Source of the DNA: Spirochaetales bacterium
GTDB lineage: Bacteria > Spirochaetota > Spirochaetia > SZUA-6 > JAFGRV01
Direction of reading: 5' to 3'
DNA: 64,000 nt
NCBI GenBank assembly: GCA_016930085.1
Contig: JAFGHO010000105.1
Location: 1-64,000, forward strand
Positions 26,999-36,169 of this stretch are shown piece after piece. A program made the position numbers and the translations under genes. The notes below the pieces were generated by a model that was not told the origin of the DNA, did not search any database, and saw only the letters and a program-made list of their open reading frames with translations. Every line of letters starts with the position of its first letter. Positions within the stretch are counted from its first letter, which is position 1.

Positions 26999-29113
26999 AT
27001 GAAGAAAATCATCCTTAAAATAATCCGTGGGGCGTTTATCGGGCTTGCGGGGGGTGGGCTGGCGCTTCTCCTCCTTTATACCGGCATCATATCCGGTTTC
27101 GAAGGGCAGACCTGGGACCTTCGCGCCCGGCTTATGGCTTCTCCCGGGCAGGCCTCGAATGAAATTGCCGTCATTCTCCTCGACCAGAAAAGTCTCGACT
27201 GGGGTGAGAACACATTCAACCTTTCCTGGCCCTGGCCGCGGGAGATCATGGGCGTTATCGTTGATTTTTGCGGACGCGCCGGGGCAAAAGGGCTTGCCTT
27301 CGATGTCATTTATTCGGAGCCGTCGTTTTACGGTCCGGGAGACGATGGGACATTCGGGGACGCCCTTGCCGGTTACGGCAGGGCCGTCGGGGCCGTGGTA
27401 CTGAGTGATGAATCCGGTGACGGGACCTGGCCCGAAGCGTTCGAGGATAAACTCCCCGCAATCGAAGTATCCGGAGGTATTGCCGGCCGGGCTTCTTCCG
27501 GTGTTTCGTTTCCCGTCGATGAACTCGCGCCCGCCTTTGCCGCTTTCGGCAATGTCAGTGAACAGGCCGATCCGGACGGTATTTTCCGGGAGGCGAGGCT
27601 CGTTTCCCTTTTTAACGGCAGGGCCGTGCCCCTTCTTTCCGTGGGGCTTTATCTTCTGGCGTATCCGGGGCTCGAGGCGTCTGTTTCGGAAAAAGGATTT
27701 ACGGTAGGTCCGATTACGTTTCCGCTTAACGCAAAGGGAAACGCGGTGATCCGGTATCGGGGGGCGTCGGGTACCTATCCCACCTATTCCGCGGCCGCGA
27801 TCATCAACAGCGAACTCCGTCTCAATGAAGGGCTTGAACCGGAAGTCAAACCGGAAGAACTCGCGGGCAAATATGTCCTCTTCGGCTATTCGGCGCCCGG
27901 GCTCAAGGATCTGAGGCCCTCGCCGGTCGACGAAAACGCGGCCGGGGTCGAGATCCACGCCGCGGTTTTAGACAATCTTTTGACCGGCTCGTTTATGGTC
28001 GATATGCCGCCGGTTTCAGTCGTCATCGTCTGTCTCCTGCCGGCAATATGTATCGGTATCGCGGCCTCATTGTTTTCAGCCACGCTTCCGACCATTCTCC
28101 TCTTTTTTGCCGCGTTTCTGCTTCCCGTGGGAGGCGGTCTTGCGGGGTATGCCCTGGGCGTGAGGTTCCCCGTTGTCGCGCCCCTTATCGGTTGTGTGGT
28201 GGCCATGGTGAGCGTGAGTGTGTACAATTTTTCCACGGAAGGGAAACAGAGGCGCTTTTTGAAAGGAGCCTTCAAACAGTACCTGAGCCCCGCACTCATC
28301 GAACAGCTGATCGCCAATCCGGACATGCTCAGACTCGGTGGGGAGCGAAAGGAATTGTCCATGTTCTTTTCCGATCTCCAGGGGTTTACCTCGATCTCGG
28401 AAGCTCTTACCCCCGAAGAACTCACGTCGCTTCTCAATGATTACCTTTCGGCCATGACCGACATCATTCTGGAGGAGGGGGGAACGGTCGACAAGTACGA
28501 AGGGGACGCGATCATCGCTTTCTGGAACGCGCCCCTCGACCTCGAAGACCACGCGGTCCACGCGGTGAGTTCGGCGCTCCGGTGCCAGACGAAACTCGCC
28601 GAACTCAGGCCCGGGTTCAGGGAACGGACGGGCAGGGACATGTACATGCGTATCGGTCTGAACACCGCAGCCGTGGTCGTGGGGAACATGGGGTCGCACG
28701 GGCGTTTCGACTATACGATGATGGGCGACGGGGTGAACCTCGCGGCGCGCCTTGAGGGGATAAACAAACAGTTCCATACCTATACAATGATATCGCAGTG
28801 GACAAAGGAAAAGATAGGGGACGCCTTTCCCGTGCGCGAACTCTCACGCGTGGCGGTTGTGGGAAAAAAAGAGGCGGTCACCGTCTACGAACCCATGTAT
28901 CCCGAAGAATTTGAAAGAAAACGGGATCTGATACTGAGTTTTCAGGAAGGACTCGCCCTTTTTTACAAGGGGAAATTTCAGGAGGCGAAGGCCGTCTTCA
29001 CGAGGACCGCGCAGAGCGACCCGGCAGCGGCCGCCTATGCGGAAAAATGCGGCGAGCTTGCCCTGAAGCCCCCATCCTCATGGGAAGGGGTATGGGTGAT
29101 GACCACGAAGTGA
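26999..29113 (+). CDS. CHASE2-domain adenylate/guanylate cyclase
   Basis: 704 residues. An N-terminal TM is followed by an extracytoplasmic CHASE2 domain (about 35-325, with AVILLDQKSLDWGENTFNL, and WPWPREIMGVIVD). Three TM helices follow (about 335-410). The class III cyclase domain (about 445-620) has MFFSDLQGFTSISEAL with the first metal Asp, KYEGDAIIAFWNAP with the second, and MGDGVNLAARLEGIN. The C-terminal 60 residues look like a TPR pair. It makes cAMP (or cGMP) in response to a periplasmic cue. This domain order is common in spirochaetes and cyanobacteria. A possible local receptor is the double cNMP-binding protein at 8324-10498. Confidence 0.93.
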   Translation: MKKIILKIIRGAFIGLAGGGLALLLLYTGIISGFEGQTWDLRARLMASPGQASNEIAVILLDQKSLDWGENTFNLSWPWPREIMGVIVDFCGRAGAKGLAFDVIYSEPSFYGPGDDGTFGDALAGYGRAVGAVVLSDESGDGTWPEAFEDKLPAIEVSGGIAGRASSGVSFPVDELAPAFAAFGNVSEQADPDGIFREARLVSLFNGRAVPLLSVGLYLLAYPGLEASVSEKGFTVGPITFPLNAKGNAVIRYRGASGTYPTYSAAAIINSELRLNEGLEPEVKPEELAGKYVLFGYSAPGLKDLRPSPVDENAAGVEIHAAVLDNLLTGSFMVDMPPVSVVIVCLLPAICIGIAASLFSATLPTILLFFAAFLLPVGGGLAGYALGVRFPVVAPLIGCVVAMVSVSVYNFSTEGKQRRFLKGAFKQYLSPALIEQLIANPDMLRLGGERKELSMFFSDLQGFTSISEALTPEELTSLLNDYLSAMTDIILEEGGTVDKYEGDAIIAFWNAPLDLEDHAVHAVSSALRCQTKLAELRPGFRERTGRDMYMRIGLNTAAVVVGNMGSHGRFDYTMMGDGVNLAARLEGINKQFHTYTMISQWTKEKIGDAFPVRELSRVAVVGKKEAVTVYEPMYPEEFERKRDLILSFQEGLALFYKGKFQEAKAVFTRTAQSDPAAAAYAEKCGELALKPPSSWEGVWVMTTK

Positions 29114-29237
29114 AGCGGATATTGGATTTTCACGCGGTAGTCTCTTGTCCGCGAGGGTGCGTCCTTTGAATCAAAGGTTCGCCGAATCCGGTTCATTGTG
29201 TCAGACAGGATCGGTCTCAATTATTTCATCTTTCGCA

Positions 29238-29266
29238 TTTACAAAAATCGAAATTTATACTACTAT
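29238..29266 (+). promoter_or_regulatory. Sigma-70-type promoter of the exopolysaccharide operon
   Basis: TTTACA (29238-29243), a 17-base spacer and TACTAT (29261-29266) lie 80 bases before the first polysaccharide gene in an AT-rich stretch. No terminator is visible after the cyclase gene upstream. Confidence 0.6.
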
Positions 29267-29345
29267 GGTATACAATATTCCGTGTGTATCCCTTTGTTTA
29301 TTAACAGGATTATCTAAAAATCCGGAAGACCCGTGTTGACCGAAT

Positions 29346-31355
29346 ATGGAAAAACAAGCTGATTCGACATTTTCGATAAGAGATTTCTTCTATTTACTCT
29401 TTTTGTATAAAGGCAGAATATTTTTCTTCTTTTTTGTGACCCTTCTTTCCGTCGTTATCGGGCAATTCATGATTGTCGACAGCTATGAGGCCAAGGCTAA
29501 AATTCTGATCAAAATGGGCCGTGAGACCATTCCCCTTTCTTCACTACCGTCCTCGCAGCAGCAGGTGGTTTCGGCAGCCGGGTTGCGAAAAGAAGATATC
29601 AAGTCGGAGATAGAGATAATACAAAATCAGTTTATAATCGAAAGGGTCGTTTCCAGATTGGGAATAAAAACCCTGTTTCCCGACGACGAAGAACCCGAAT
29701 CGGCTTTCGGCCGTATAAAATACAAAGTGAAATTTTTTCTTACGGATATCATCGACAATGTAAAGCAGGTGTTGTATGAATTGAACCTGAAACAGAAATT
29801 GTCGGATTTTGAAAGCACGGTCATTACCGTGCAGTCCGCTTTGCAGGTGAAACAGGTGGAAAGCACGGATGTCATTGAAATTTCGGTCATGTGGTTCTAT
29901 CCGGAACTGGCAAATAAAATAGTCGATGCCATCATAGACGAATACATGAAACATCACGCAGAGATTCATCAGGTTTCAGGCAGTTACGAATTTTTTCAGG
30001 AACAGGTGGAATTGATCGGCGCACGTCTGGCCAAAAGCGAAGCAAAATTAAATAAATTAAAGACCGAACACAATATCATATCTCTCGATAATCAGATCGA
30101 ATTGCTGCTGCATCAACTCTCGATCCTCAAGGGAGAGTATAAGGAAACTTTGAGCAATATCGCGCAGACTGAAGCTTCCATAGCGGAGTTGAAAAAACAA
30201 ATCGATTCTTTGACGGAGAATATAACGCCGAACATGGAAGAAGTGATGAAAGAAGCGGAAACGCAGCTTTTCGAGCATAATGTCAATATCAAAGCCTTAT
30301 ACAGCAAGAAACGCGAGCAGGAAAAACAAATCGGTAATTATGAACTGGAACTCGAGAAATTGAACTCCCTGCAGCTTACCGTGCATCAACTCGAACGGGA
30401 TATCAAAAATGACGAGGACAATTATAATCTCTATCTTATGAAACTCGAGGAGATGAGGATTACGAGTGAACTGGATAAAGAGCGTATCATCAATGTGAGA
30501 CTCATTTCACCGGCGGTCGCTTCCAATATACCGGCCGGTCCGCGCAAGATGCTGGTGATCGGTCTGGGGCTGGCGATAGCCCTGATTTTTTCTCTTGCAC
30601 TGGTTTTTCTTCTCGATTTTATGGATCATTCGATAAAAAATGCGGATGATATATCCAAATACACCGCGTTACCCGTCCTGGCCACCATCACCGAACAGAA
30701 AAAGGCGTTCAAAAAACGCAATAGAAACAAAATTCGCATCAATGAAATCGGCCGTCTCAAAAACAACCTTTCGGCGTTGATGTCCCGTAAAAAGCATTTT
30801 GCCCTCATGGTCTGCAGTTCCAAACGGTACGAGGGTAACACGTCGATCGCCATTAATCTGGCCAGGGAACTCGCATATACCTTTTCTGATCGTGTGCTGC
30901 TTATCGATGCCAATATGTATAATCCATTATTGCACGACTACTTCAAAACAGAGGCGCCCGTGGGATTGCTGCAGATACTGCAAAAAAAATCGACCATTGC
31001 AGCCGGTATAAAAAGGGCGGAATACCCGAATCTCTATTTTATTTCGAGCGGCAATAATAAAGGCAGGATCATCGAACCGATAAAGGATCTCGCTTTCAAG
31101 AGCCTGCTGTATAAACTAAAGACGACATTTAAATTTATCGTTATTGATGCCCCCCCTGTCAGCCAGTATTCTGATAGTCTTGTCATGGCGCCGTTGGCGG
31201 ACGGGGTTCTTGTCATAACTCGCGCCCATTATACGAAACGCGAGACCCTTCAAAAAACCGAAGAGCAATTAAAGATTGTCAATGCAAATATACTCGGTAT
31301 CGTGCTGAACATGAAAAAACATACTATTCCCAAATTTCTCTACAACATGCTTTAG
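29346..31355 (+). CDS. Wzz/BY-kinase-like polysaccharide chain-length and export protein
   Basis: 669 residues. The Wzz domain has TM1 at about 30-50 (FFVTLLSVVIGQF), a long periplasmic coiled coil (about 200-360) and TM2 at about 395-420 (GLGLAIALIFSLALVFLL). The cytosolic part (about 460-669) is the P-loop ATPase fold of tyrosine autokinases. Walker A is degenerate: SSKRYEGNTSIAINLA has Asn where the lysine is expected. Walker A' is VLLIDANMYNP and Walker B is FIVIDAPPV. There is no C-terminal tyrosine cluster (the protein ends KFLYNML). It probably sets polymer length and contacts Wza rather than acting as a full kinase. It heads the plus-strand operon; wzy follows after 16 bases. Confidence 0.88.
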   Translation: MEKQADSTFSIRDFFYLLFLYKGRIFFFFFVTLLSVVIGQFMIVDSYEAKAKILIKMGRETIPLSSLPSSQQQVVSAAGLRKEDIKSEIEIIQNQFIIERVVSRLGIKTLFPDDEEPESAFGRIKYKVKFFLTDIIDNVKQVLYELNLKQKLSDFESTVITVQSALQVKQVESTDVIEISVMWFYPELANKIVDAIIDEYMKHHAEIHQVSGSYEFFQEQVELIGARLAKSEAKLNKLKTEHNIISLDNQIELLLHQLSILKGEYKETLSNIAQTEASIAELKKQIDSLTENITPNMEEVMKEAETQLFEHNVNIKALYSKKREQEKQIGNYELELEKLNSLQLTVHQLERDIKNDEDNYNLYLMKLEEMRITSELDKERIINVRLISPAVASNIPAGPRKMLVIGLGLAIALIFSLALVFLLDFMDHSIKNADDISKYTALPVLATITEQKKAFKKRNRNKIRINEIGRLKNNLSALMSRKKHFALMVCSSKRYEGNTSIAINLARELAYTFSDRVLLIDANMYNPLLHDYFKTEAPVGLLQILQKKSTIAAGIKRAEYPNLYFISSGNNKGRIIEPIKDLAFKSLLYKLKTTFKFIVIDAPPVSQYSDSLVMAPLADGVLVITRAHYTKRETLQKTEEQLKIVNANILGIVLNMKKHTIPKFLYNML

Positions 31356-31371
31356 ACCGTCCGGATATGCC

Positions 31372-32877
31372 ATGATCGGGAAGAAGAAAATTTTTGGTAA
31401 AATTATTTCCTATCTCCTCATTTTTGTCAGCGGTCTGCTTTTCGGCCAGTTGATTCTCGCGACAAGGGCGTTCACGGAAAAACTGACATTGTTCGGTATT
31501 TCGGTAAATATTGTGTTTATCTTTTTCGGTTTTTTGATTATCGTCCCGTTTTACCGGTATTTGAATATACGCCAGCGGTTGCTTTATGTTTTTATAGCGG
31601 GAATATTTTTCTGGGTGGATAAAAATATGTTTTTTCGCTCTCATCACGCTGGCGGGGCTTTTGGATTGAGTGTCGGCGTTATCGATATTGTGCTGATCGT
31701 TTCCCTTTTTTATCATCTGCTGCATAAAAAAGAGACGGCGACAGAAGAATTTTCGTTTTTCCCGTTCGTCTCAATTCCGTATCTCCTGTTAATCGTCATG
31801 AATTTCCTGACTGTTTTCCTTTCAATCGACCCCCAATTGAGTATGCTGGAAATTATCCGTCTTCTAAAAGGTCTTTTTGTGTTTCTCCTCGTCGCTAATA
31901 TGATACAGGATGTAGAGGACATCAAGAAAATCAGTCTGTTTCTTGTTTTTATGGTGTTCGGTGAAAGTCTGCTTTGCCTGGCGCAATTCTTTATGAAACG
32001 CACCATCGGGCTTAATTTTCTGGGTGAGGAGACGGAATTATATGTGGAAACCCTGACTGAAGGGACGGAAGTAACGAGGATTTCCGGTACATTCGGTAAT
32101 CCCCATTCTCTTGCCGGGGTTTTTGGTTTCATTATCCCTCTTATTGTCTGTCTGGTGTTGTGCAGTAAAAAAGTACAATCAAAGTGGCTTTATATTTTCG
32201 TTCTTTTTACGGGTCTTTCCGCCCTGATCGTCACCTACCTGCGCTCCGTCCTCGTCGCCCTGGGTCTTGTTCTTGTTCTCATTTTCATACTGACGATCAG
32301 GAAAGGGTACTGGGACAGGTCCAACAAGAAATTCTTTATCGTTATACTGATTATGGGAATAGTAACCCTGGTGCCGTTTCTTCCTTCTTTCTTCAAACGT
32401 ATGTTCTATGCCGAGGCCGGTTCCGTCGATGTCCGGCTTGATTTTATCAAGATATCCATGAACATGTTCGAACGGAATCCTTTTTTGGGAGTCGGCATAA
32501 ACACCTATAACGAGTTTTTCACCGCCATGGGAGATCCACTCGCGCTCAATGACAGGATGCCCGGCGGTAACGCGGTCGATCATAATTTCTATATACTCAC
32601 ACTGGCCGAAACCGGCATTGCCGGGCTTCTCGCGCTTATCGTCCTCTGGTTTTCCGTTTTCCGGCTGGCCGTTCCCTGTTTTAAAAGCGACAACACGTGG
32701 TTTAATGTGATCGGTCTTGCACTGATAGGCGGTTATACGAATTTTTTTATGCGCTCTCTTATCAGTTACGAATACAGGCTGGATCAGGTGTTCGTCTTTT
32801 TCTGGTTTATCTCCGGCTTTCTGGCCGGGGTATACCGGCTCGTGAAACGGGGAGTGGACGAGCGTATTCCAATATAA
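31372..32877 (+). CDS. O-antigen polymerase/ligase (Wzy-like)
   Basis: 501 residues with 12 or more TM helices and the Wzy_C core: GNPHSLAGVFGFIIPL near residue 243, RSVLVALGLVLVLIF near 285, then the periplasmic loop FERNPFLGVGINTYNEFF and HNFYILTLAETGIAG (about 405-418). These are usual in O-antigen polymerases and ligases. Within a locus that also has Wzx, Wzz-like and Wza-like genes, polymerase is the likelier role: it joins lipid-linked repeat units in the periplasm. Confidence 0.85.
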   Translation: MIGKKKIFGKIISYLLIFVSGLLFGQLILATRAFTEKLTLFGISVNIVFIFFGFLIIVPFYRYLNIRQRLLYVFIAGIFFWVDKNMFFRSHHAGGAFGLSVGVIDIVLIVSLFYHLLHKKETATEEFSFFPFVSIPYLLLIVMNFLTVFLSIDPQLSMLEIIRLLKGLFVFLLVANMIQDVEDIKKISLFLVFMVFGESLLCLAQFFMKRTIGLNFLGEETELYVETLTEGTEVTRISGTFGNPHSLAGVFGFIIPLIVCLVLCSKKVQSKWLYIFVLFTGLSALIVTYLRSVLVALGLVLVLIFILTIRKGYWDRSNKKFFIVILIMGIVTLVPFLPSFFKRMFYAEAGSVDVRLDFIKISMNMFERNPFLGVGINTYNEFFTAMGDPLALNDRMPGGNAVDHNFYILTLAETGIAGLLALIVLWFSVFRLAVPCFKSDNTWFNVIGLALIGGYTNFFMRSLISYEYRLDQVFVFFWFISGFLAGVYRLVKRGVDERIPI

Positions 32878-32900
32878 TCGCTATAACGGGGATTGCATGT

Positions 32901-34067
32901 ATGGATAAAAGATACAATATCTTGAACATAATCGATAAATCAATGACGGGCGGCGGCCAGCAATGCACCTATATGACGGCCGCATTTCTGGATCGAAAGG
33001 TTTTTCATTCATATGTTGCATGTTCACCCGGCGGCCCGCTTGTCGAACGATGTAAAAGAAAAGGCCTTACCGTCAAGACAATTGTCATGAATAAAAGATT
33101 CAGTCTGCGATCCGTCCTGGTCGTTTATTGTTTCGTGAAGGAAAAGCGTATCGATCTTATCCACGCGCATGGACTCGTTGCCGCAGTTTTTGCCGTTTTT
33201 GCCGCAAAAGCATGCCGGATCCCAATAATTTACAGTCAACACGGATTCCATTATCGAAGTTATAAAGGAAGATTTCTGCAATCGTTGCGTATTATGGCGG
33301 AAAAATGCATAATCCGTTTGATAAATATGGTTATTTGTGATAGTGATGATAATCTGAGAAAAGGAGAGGCGGAAGGATATTTCCCTGCCGGAAAAGGCCG
33401 AAGGGTTTTTCCCCCCATTGAAACGGACAGCTATCATATATCCCCCGATACCTCGCGGAGGATAAAGACCGATCTGGGAATCGCCGGGTGTTCGCCGATT
33501 ATCGGCACGGTCGGGCGGCTCGATGAGGCCAAGGGATTCCCGACCTTGTTGAAAGCCCTCGTCGCCGTCGTCGCGGAATTCGCAGAATTGCGGTTTTTAT
33601 TGATTGGTGAAGGGCCGGAACGCAAGATGATCGAGCGGAAGCGAAAGGCATTGGGCCTTGAATCGCACGTGATCCTGACGGGGTACCAGCCGGACATCAT
33701 GCCGCTTGTCGGATTGTTCGATGTATTCGTTTCTTCGTCGTATTGGGAGGGATTGCCACTCGCCCTTTGCGAAGCGCACATGCTCGGCAAACCCGTCGTG
33801 GCGACCGGTGTCGGGGGCTGCCCGGAGATTGTTGTTCATGAAGAAACGGGCCTCATCGTAGAGCCGGGGAACCCGGATGCCCTCGCAGTGGCCGTTCTCC
33901 GGCTGTTGAGGGACCCGGCGAAGTGTCGGGCGATGGGGCGAAAAGCGAAAGAACATGTTACGGCCAACTTCGGCGTCGAACATGTCATCGGTGAAATCGA
34001 GGGGATATACGGAAATCTGTTGAATCATGAAAGAGATTCGGGGAAGCGGACGGTGAAAAACGGGTGA
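32901..34067 (+). CDS. Glycosyltransferase family 4
   Basis: 388 residues, a GT-B fold. The N-terminal acceptor domain contains GGGQQCTYMTAAFL and LIHAHGLVAAVFAV. The C-terminal donor domain has IIGTVGRLDEAKGFPTLLKA and the E(x7)E motif in WEGLPLALCEAHMLGKPVVA. A retaining sugar transferase acting on the undecaprenyl-linked repeat unit is expected, with donor and linkage unknown. The last codon overlaps the next gene start (GTGA). Confidence 0.9.
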   Translation: MDKRYNILNIIDKSMTGGGQQCTYMTAAFLDRKVFHSYVACSPGGPLVERCKRKGLTVKTIVMNKRFSLRSVLVVYCFVKEKRIDLIHAHGLVAAVFAVFAAKACRIPIIYSQHGFHYRSYKGRFLQSLRIMAEKCIIRLINMVICDSDDNLRKGEAEGYFPAGKGRRVFPPIETDSYHISPDTSRRIKTDLGIAGCSPIIGTVGRLDEAKGFPTLLKALVAVVAEFAELRFLLIGEGPERKMIERKRKALGLESHVILTGYQPDIMPLVGLFDVFVSSSYWEGLPLALCEAHMLGKPVVATGVGGCPEIVVHEETGLIVEPGNPDALAVAVLRLLRDPAKCRAMGRKAKEHVTANFGVEHVIGEIEGIYGNLLNHERDSGKRTVKNG

Positions 34068-34945
34068 ATGTCATGCGATTTATAAAACGAATCTTTCTTC
34101 TGTTGTATTTTTGTACCGGTATGCCGTTTTTCTATTTTATTTTTTTCAGAAGGCGCGGCCGCATTTTGACCTATCACCGGATCAACGACGACTCGAACGA
34201 TTTTCTCAGTATTTCACCGCACGCCTTCGAACGGCACATGGCATACCTGAGTCGCCGGTACACGGTCGTTCCACTCGAACGGATGGCGGCTTCATTGGCG
34301 GACGGCGCCTCACCGGAAACGGATACGGTCGCGATCACTTTCGACGACGGCTACCGGGATAATTACCTCTATGCTTTTCCGGTATTGAGAAAATACGGAT
34401 TTCCCGCCACGATATTCCTCGTGACGTCATTTGTCGGCACATCGCATGTTTTTGAATGGGATCGTCATCAGCGGGCGCAACAGGATAAATATCTCATGGG
34501 CTGGGATGAAGTGGAGGAAATGGCGCGGACCGGAATCAGCTTCGGGGCGCATACGCAAACACATCCCGTCCTGACGGCAATTTCTTTGGAAAAAGCCCGG
34601 GAAGAAATAACGGGTTCCGCTTATGTATTGAAGAAACGGTTGGGCCGTGTCACGGCGTTTGCCTATCCGCGAGGGGAACGGCGGGATGTCAACCATACAC
34701 TGAAACAGATGGTAAGGGAAACGGGCGTTGCCTGTGCGGTCACCACCGTAAGCGGCACCAACACGCGGCATTCGGATATTTTCGGGCTTAAGCGCTGGGC
34801 GGTTGAAAAACCGGACGCTTCCCTTTGGGCTTTCCGGATGCTTATGGCCGGGGGTTCCAGTCTCTTTCATCAATTGACGCGCCATTCGCGGTTCGCACAA
34901 TGGTGGAGGAAAAAAACGAAAAACAAAGGCGGTAAAAGGGTATAG
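34064..34945 (+). CDS. Polysaccharide deacetylase family (NodB/CE4) protein
   Basis: 293 residues. An N-terminal TM (about 8-26) anchors it. The CE4 catalytic motifs are ITFDDGYRDNY (base Asp and first metal Asp, about residues 92-102) and SFGAHTQTHPVLT (the two metal His residues, about 165). AFAYPRGERRDVN is the following conserved motif. It removes N-acetyl groups from a sugar of the polymer or its lipid-linked precursor. The GTG start overlaps the stop of the glycosyltransferase; ATG three codons later is an alternative. Confidence 0.9.
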   Translation: MNVMRFIKRIFLLLYFCTGMPFFYFIFFRRRGRILTYHRINDDSNDFLSISPHAFERHMAYLSRRYTVVPLERMAASLADGASPETDTVAITFDDGYRDNYLYAFPVLRKYGFPATIFLVTSFVGTSHVFEWDRHQRAQQDKYLMGWDEVEEMARTGISFGAHTQTHPVLTAISLEKAREEITGSAYVLKKRLGRVTAFAYPRGERRDVNHTLKQMVRETGVACAVTTVSGTNTRHSDIFGLKRWAVEKPDASLWAFRMLMAGGSSLFHQLTRHSRFAQWWRKKTKNKGGKRV

Positions 34946-34993
34946 TATGATTTATACGATCGATATAGATCGCCGGGAGAGGAAGGGGAGAGG

Positions 34994-36169
34994 ATGAAGA
35001 TAGCGCTTTATTATCCGTGGGTATATTTGACAAGCGGAGCCGAACGGTTAATCCTGGAAATATGCACGAAAAGCAGGTTCACATGGCGTGTCTTTACCAA
35101 TCGATTCGACAAGGAAAATACCTTCCCGGAGTTGAAGAATGTCGATATCGTCGAATTGTCTCCGCGAATCAGCGTCAACCGAACGTTTATCGAAGTCATC
35201 AAGGCGGCGTTTGTCATTCTGAAACAGAAACTCGATGTATCCGGGTATGACGTTCTGGTTGTACTGTGCGAGGGGGTCGGGGACCTGGCCGTTTTCAGAA
35301 ACAGCAGACAACCTGTCATATGTATCTGTCTTACCCCGCTGCGTCCCGTCTACGATATCTACTATAAAAAGCATTTTCTAAAGAACAAAGGGTGGTTCAT
35401 AAAAGCGCAACTCAAGGTGTTCGGTTGTCTTTTCGGCATCGTCGCAAGAAGGGCGTGGAAGCGTTACGCCCGTATTTTCTGTATCAGTGAGGAAGTAAAG
35501 AAGCGGGTTATACGGGGTAATCTGGCCCGTGAAGAAAAACTCGATATTCTCTATCCGGGAATATATTATTCACGGTTTATTCCCACAGATGAATACGACC
35601 GTTATTTTCTCCTGCCCGGCCGTATTATGTGGACCAAGAATATCGAACTCGGTATCGAGGGATTCAAAGTCTTTCTCGATACATACCCTCAGTATTCCGA
35701 TTTCAGGCTGATTATCACGGGGATTGTGGATGAGAAGAGCAAATCATATTTCGAAGAACTGAAGGATCGTTCGGGAGAAGACCGCCGCATCCGCTTTATC
35801 GTTCATCCTTCCGATGAAGAGCTGTTCCGATTGTACCAGAGGTGTTATGCGGTGCTTTTTACGGCGTTCAACGAGGATTGGGGAATCGTCCCCCTCGAAG
35901 GAATGGGCTACGGAAAGCCCGTTATTTCCGTCAACCGGGGAGGTCCCCGGGAAACGGTCGTCGACGGAAAAAACGGGTTATTGTGCGATCCCGATCCGGC
36001 CGCTTTTTCGAACGCCATGTATTCGCTTGCCTCGGATCCGGTAAAAGTGAGGGAAATGGGAAAATTCGGCAGAGAATTTTGTAAAAAATTCGATTGGTGC
36101 TATTTTATCAATGGACTGGATGACTATCTCGAAAAAGCGTTTGGGAGGAAAGGAGAGGAACGTCCGTGA
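34994..36169 (+). CDS. Glycosyltransferase family 4
   Basis: 391 residues. YYPWVYLTSGAERLILEI opens the acceptor domain. The donor domain has LLPGRIMWTKNIELGIEGF and the E(x7)E motif EDWGIVPLEGMGYGKPVIS. A basic amphipathic stretch (KAQLKVFGCLFGIVARR, about 135-155) may bind the membrane, as in WbaZ/mannosyltransferase-type enzymes. The stop overlaps the GTG of the radical-SAM gene. Confidence 0.9.
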   Translation: MKIALYYPWVYLTSGAERLILEICTKSRFTWRVFTNRFDKENTFPELKNVDIVELSPRISVNRTFIEVIKAAFVILKQKLDVSGYDVLVVLCEGVGDLAVFRNSRQPVICICLTPLRPVYDIYYKKHFLKNKGWFIKAQLKVFGCLFGIVARRAWKRYARIFCISEEVKKRVIRGNLAREEKLDILYPGIYYSRFIPTDEYDRYFLLPGRIMWTKNIELGIEGFKVFLDTYPQYSDFRLIITGIVDEKSKSYFEELKDRSGEDRRIRFIVHPSDEELFRLYQRCYAVLFTAFNEDWGIVPLEGMGYGKPVISVNRGGPRETVVDGKNGLLCDPDPAAFSNAMYSLASDPVKVREMGKFGREFCKKFDWCYFINGLDDYLEKAFGRKGEERP

